Assembly: GCA_041743835.1 (NCBI GenBank)
Contig: JBGTLW010000265.1
Span: 1-60,920 of the forward strand
Length of the DNA stretch: 60,920 bases
Source: JBGTLW01 sp041743835
GTDB taxonomy: Bacteria; Planctomycetota; Phycisphaerae; Phycisphaerales; Phycisphaeraceae
Reading direction: 5' to 3'
The position numbers were made by a program, and so were the translations under genes. The notes under the pieces were generated by a model. It was not told the DNA's origin, made no database searches, and saw only the letters and a program-made list of their open reading frames with translations. Shown here piece by piece: positions 57,789 through 60,920 of this stretch. Position 1 is the stretch's first letter; each line of letters opens with the position of its first letter.

Positions 57789-60296
57789 CTAGATCAGGCG
57801 GTACTTCTTGCGGGTGACCCATTCGCCGATCAGCGCGATCAGGAGCAGCCCCCAGAGCAGCGGGGCGTCCCAGATTTCCTGCCGGTCTTCGAGGACGCGA
57901 TCGACGGTGCGGACTTTGAACAGGCCGGGCAACTCGGCGCAGCGGTCGAGTGTGAGCGCCTGCCCGCCGGTCAAGGCGGTCAGGGCACGGAGCGTGGCAA
58001 GGTCCAGCGTCGGGTTCTGGTATTCGAGGTTCGGGAGCGCGACATCGAATCGCGTGATAGCCGGTCGGCCCAAGACCTTGGCGGACTCATCCCCCGCCCA
58101 GACACGCACGGTATGCGGCCCCGCACGCAGCACGGTTGTGCTGGCGGTGAAGTTGCCCTCGCCCTCGGGGAGCAGGGTCAACGGCTGGGGCTCATCACCC
58201 GCGCGCTCGACCTCGGCGTAAAGCGCGGTGAGCGATGGATCGACCTGCTGGGGATCGGTGAAGCGGGCGTTGATGTTGACCTCGCTGCCGGGTTGATACG
58301 TCGCCTGGTCGGTGGACAGGCGGAAGGGGTACACGCCGCCCAACTGCTTGGAGCGTCCCGCCCGATCTGCGACGCGTGCCCAGAAGCCATCGAAGTACGA
58401 CTCGTCCAGGTACCGCCAGCGGTAGGTGGAGTCGAACCCCAGGAAGAAGGTCCGGCCGGGGCCGACCAGTTGCGTCGCCAGCAGGACCTCGGGGCCGAAT
58501 TGGTTGCGCATCCGCGCGTCACCGTGCTGCGCGAGGATGGTCGCTCCGGGCTTGGCGCGGGTGACGGCAAAGTGCCAATACATGCCCGGCAGGGCGCTGA
58601 GCACCTGTTGATTGGCTTCGGGGTTGGCCTCGAACATGAAGATGGCGTCACGGCGACCGGCGTCGGTGATGTCCAGCGTCCAGGGGTTCTCTCTGCTGAG
58701 GCGGAGCTGCACGGCCGAGCGGAAGAGCCCCGGCTCGCGGATGACCGGGAGGATGTTCATGAACGCGGTGGACGGGTCGCCTTGCCGGTCGAAGTTTGCG
58801 CTGGTGTAGAACTCGCCGGCGATGTACACAAGCCCCCCGCCGGACCTCGCGACGAAATCCACCACCAGTTGTGCGAAGCCGGGCGGGAGCTGGTCCGGGT
58901 CCGGGTCGTACATGATGATGCAGTCGAATTGGTCGAGCTCCTGCGCGGTGGTGGGCAGGCGTGTGATGGGGTTGTCGCCCGGCTGGCGGTACTGCTTGTC
59001 CGCGGACTGGAGCCAGCTCGCCAGCTCGATCGATTGGTCACGCAGCAGCGTGTTGCGCATGAACTGGATCTCGGGGAACGTTGAGCCGGCGATCACCAGC
59101 ACGCGGAGCTTCTGGCGGATCACGCGGGTCTGCGCGAGCTGGACATCGTCGTCGGTGGTGAGCTGTGGCCCCGGGTCCACCAGCGATGCCCGGAACTCCA
59201 GCCGGGTGGGCTGCTCTTCAGCAAAGTCGAAGGTGATCGGCTGAAGCCGGCCATCCGCTGCGATGGTCAGCTCGCGGCGCTCGAACTCTTCCCAGTCCCC
59301 GCCCTCCCGGCGTTGCTCAAGAAGCAGATTCACGGTCTGCCCGGCCATGCCACGCGACTCGACAAACGCGGTGATGCGGTTGGTGTCACGCACGAACACG
59401 ACGGGGTCGATCTCCAACTGGCGGATGGCGAGGTTGCGTGGCCCGGTGTCGGTGCCGATCGCCAGAGCCGCGATGGGGATGCCCTCTTCCATCGCAAGCT
59501 GCGCCGCGACCAGCGGCGAGGGGCCGGTGTTGGATTGGCCATCGGTCAGCAGCAGGATGCCGGCGATCGGCTTGCCGCGGTAGGCGAGCAGGGCCTGGCG
59601 GATCGCTGAGCCGATCGCGGTGGACGCGGGGTTGCCGACGGGTGTTGCGGTGCCATTGCCGGTGTCGCTGGGCGCGAGCGGCGGGGCGTCGGCGTCGGGC
59701 GAGGTTTCGGCCGGATTTGCAAGGGTTGGAGGTGCTTGCAGCGGCGCGGCTGGGGGGACGGGTGTGGGTTCAAGCTGATCGGTGAAGGGGTGGAAGCGGA
59801 GCAGGCGGTCGCCCCCGGCCTCCAGCGCGGCGATCAGGTGGTGGTCCATCGCACGCTGGCCTAGCTCTTGCCGTGTCGCTTCGCGGATGGCATCGACGCT
59901 GCTGAGCCCAAGCGCGTCTGCCGCTGCCTGCGCCGCTTTGGGGTCTTCCCACGCGTCGCGCAAGGCCATGGACTCGGACACATCCATCAGCACGATCAGG
60001 TGCGACTGCATCGGCTCGACCTTGCGCAGCACGAAGACGGGTTCGAGCAGCATCAGCGCGATCAGCCCGATCACCACCACGCGCAGCCCCATCATCAGCA
60101 GCCGACGCGACGCGGGCAGCCGCCTGGCCTCGATGCGATAGAGCCAGTACAACCCCGCTACGATCGCGCACGCCAGCACAATGAGCAGGAAGACCGTGTC
60201 ACCGCCGGGCGACACGAGCAGCTCGATGCCCCACCCGCCGCCCTCCGCCCACTGCGTCGGCTCAATCCCCAGCAACCAGCGGAATAAAGTCATCAT
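57789..60296 (-). CDS. VWA-domain membrane protein (Bat-cluster type)
   Basis: 835 residues. Membrane segments at 33-53 and 68-88 precede a von Willebrand A domain with the MIDAS motif DVSES (Asp105, Ser107, Ser109), a Thr in NPASTAIGSAI (about 226) and LLTDGQSN (251-258). A Pro/Ala-rich insert lies at 176-222. Next come a glutaminase-I-like region (RVLVIAGSTFPEIQFMRNTL, DQFDCIIMYDPDPDQLPPGF, GGGLVYIAG), a beta domain, and a final membrane segment (LLWGLLLIALIGEW). Typical large VWA protein next to BatA-like genes, of a type coupled to MoxR AAA+ ATPases. Role in envelope assembly or stress is suggested by family only. Confidence 0.9.
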   Translation of the reverse strand: MMTLFRWLLGIEPTQWAEGGGWGIELLVSPGGDTVFLLIVLACAIVAGLYWLYRIEARRLPASRRLLMMGLRVVVIGLIALMLLEPVFVLRKVEPMQSHLIVLMDVSESMALRDAWEDPKAAQAAADALGLSSVDAIREATRQELGQRAMDHHLIAALEAGGDRLLRFHPFTDQLEPTPVPPAAPLQAPPTLANPAETSPDADAPPLAPSDTGNGTATPVGNPASTAIGSAIRQALLAYRGKPIAGILLLTDGQSNTGPSPLVAAQLAMEEGIPIAALAIGTDTGPRNLAIRQLEIDPVVFVRDTNRITAFVESRGMAGQTVNLLLEQRREGGDWEEFERRELTIAADGRLQPITFDFAEEQPTRLEFRASLVDPGPQLTTDDDVQLAQTRVIRQKLRVLVIAGSTFPEIQFMRNTLLRDQSIELASWLQSADKQYRQPGDNPITRLPTTAQELDQFDCIIMYDPDPDQLPPGFAQLVVDFVARSGGGLVYIAGEFYTSANFDRQGDPSTAFMNILPVIREPGLFRSAVQLRLSRENPWTLDITDAGRRDAIFMFEANPEANQQVLSALPGMYWHFAVTRAKPGATILAQHGDARMRNQFGPEVLLATQLVGPGRTFFLGFDSTYRWRYLDESYFDGFWARVADRAGRSKQLGGVYPFRLSTDQATYQPGSEVNINARFTDPQQVDPSLTALYAEVERAGDEPQPLTLLPEGEGNFTASTTVLRAGPHTVRVWAGDESAKVLGRPAITRFDVALPNLEYQNPTLDLATLRALTALTGGQALTLDRCAELPGLFKVRTVDRVLEDRQEIWDAPLLWGLLLIALIGEWVTRKKYRLI

Positions 60297-60478
60297 GCCC
60301 AGCCCCCCGCATCAAACTCACCCATGCACCAGCGTTCGTGCGGCAACGCACAACCACGGCACACCGTTGGAGGGTGCTTGAGCCGGGGCCTGGTTGTCGG
60401 CAGCGTCTGGTTCATGGTGCGGTAGATTTCAAACTTCATGCATGGAACGTCGCGGCCACTGGCGGATCTTCGTCACGC

Positions 60479-60920
60479 TTAGCGCTCTCTCCCGACCCAC
60501 GTGGCCAGCAGGCTCTCGAACAGCGCTAACCCCAGCAACGCAAACGCGAGGGTGCGCCACATCTCGATGCGCTCGGCTCCGAGTGTGGCGCGGGTGTCGC
60601 CCAGCGTGATGATTTCTACTTCAAGAGGTGTCAACAGCTTGCGGAACTGGTCGTGATCGATGGGTGTCAGGTCGCTCTCGGCCGCGCTTGGGTTGACCGC
60701 GAAGGTGCGCTGCAGGTCCGCTCCGCCGGGCAGGTCCCACGTGAGCTGATAAAGCCCGGCGGTTCTTGTGTGGGCGTGACGCATCGTGACGCGGGCGGGG
60801 TCGGCGCGGTCGATTGAAACCGATGTGGGCTCGGGGACACCCAGCCGCTGCATCAACGCGCGCGTTGGTGGGCGGGCGGGGTCTGCGGTCTGGGTGATGG
60901 GCTCACCCGCCTCGACACCG
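60479..60920 (-). CDS. BatA-like membrane protein, C-terminal part (5' end outside window)
   Basis: The frame is open to the window edge (about 146 residues seen). A beta domain (TRTAGLYQLTWDLPGGADLQ, RTFAVNPSAAESDLTPIDHD) ends in a membrane segment (WRTLAFALLGLALFESLLAT) and a basic tail WVGRER. This is the usual end of BatA/DUF58-neighbour proteins with an N-terminal double-membrane region, which always precede the VWA gene in such clusters. The spacer of 182 bases to the VWA start (60297-60478) holds no gene. The first genes of the operon (MoxR, DUF58) should lie just outside. Confidence 0.75.
   Translation of the reverse strand, partial: GVEAGEPITQTADPARPPTRALMQRLGVPEPTSVSIDRADPARVTMRHAHTRTAGLYQLTWDLPGGADLQRTFAVNPSAAESDLTPIDHDQFRKLLTPLEVEIITLGDTRATLGAERIEMWRTLAFALLGLALFESLLATWVGRER

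Noticed and set aside
1..60920. tRNA genes, rRNA, CRISPR arrays, insertion sequences, prophage
   Set aside because: Reading both strands showed no cloverleaf with a GGTTCGANTCC-type arm, no regular 28-37-bp repeats with spacers, and no transposase, integrase or phage structural protein.

Overview
The window is about 61 kb of high-GC, gene-dense bacterial chromosome. The gene families and repeats point to the Planctomycetota, most likely class Phycisphaerae; this is inference from content, not from a marker gene. The pointers are: short palindromes of the GAGCCGCGACCGTCAGGGAG and CCGAGGGATnnCCATCCCTCGG types that I recall as common in planctomycete genomes; a FloA flotillin with a truncated FloA-like partner; a large VWA/coiled-coil membrane cluster of the Bat type; K+-type membrane pyrophosphatase; LpxI of lipid A synthesis; and frequent starts without a clear Shine-Dalgarno. 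I saw no rRNA or tRNA gene, CRISPR array, insertion sequence, phage or integrase.

Layout. 0-9 kb: tail of a glycine-rich protein and its terminator; a minus-strand pair of NRDE protein and a three-domain alpha/beta-hydrolase/DedA/ATP-grasp fusion; DinB-like protein; pirin; MscS channel overlapping a CPBP protease; a sugar isomerase. 9-17.6 kb: rpsU, membrane pyrophosphatase, rsfS, an HTH protein, a palindromic repeat cluster, tilS divergent from a stand-alone LarC C-terminal domain, dapA and a secreted protein. 17.6-21.6 kb, minus strand: rpiB-ribH-nusB-ftsY, a hicAB toxin-antitoxin pair, and lepB. 21.7-28.5 kb: PP2C phosphatase, zinc-ribbon protein, Gfo/Idh oxidoreductase, gluconolactonase-like protein, AsmA-like protein and an OB-fold lipoprotein. 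28.5-35.4 kb, plus strand: holB, cardiolipin synthase, ECF sigma/anti-sigma/PDZ unit, HAD phosphatase and xthA.

35.4-45.6 kb: a kinase-like/deoxyribosyltransferase-like fusion, the FloA pair, argD with a lipoprotein, an HU protein divergent from dnaK (which has a sigma-54-like promoter), a degenerate class II aldolase and nth. 45.6-50 kb: a QueC-like PP-loop protein, a glutamine amidotransferase, an HhH-GPD glycosylase, lpxI and an epimerase. 50-61 kb: one long minus-strand operon of seven membrane or secreted proteins. It carries a BatA-like protein (cut by the window edge), a VWA protein, two large coiled-coil proteins, a small secreted protein, a PA14/NPCBM-like protein and a secreted protein of unknown family.

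The most unusual structure is a set of tandem microrepeats built on CCCCCGGAA(N)n. They occur in spacers and also inside genes. Unit lengths are 12, 15 and 18 bp in the coding copies and mostly 13-16 bp in spacers, and they add low-complexity segments to at least four proteins.
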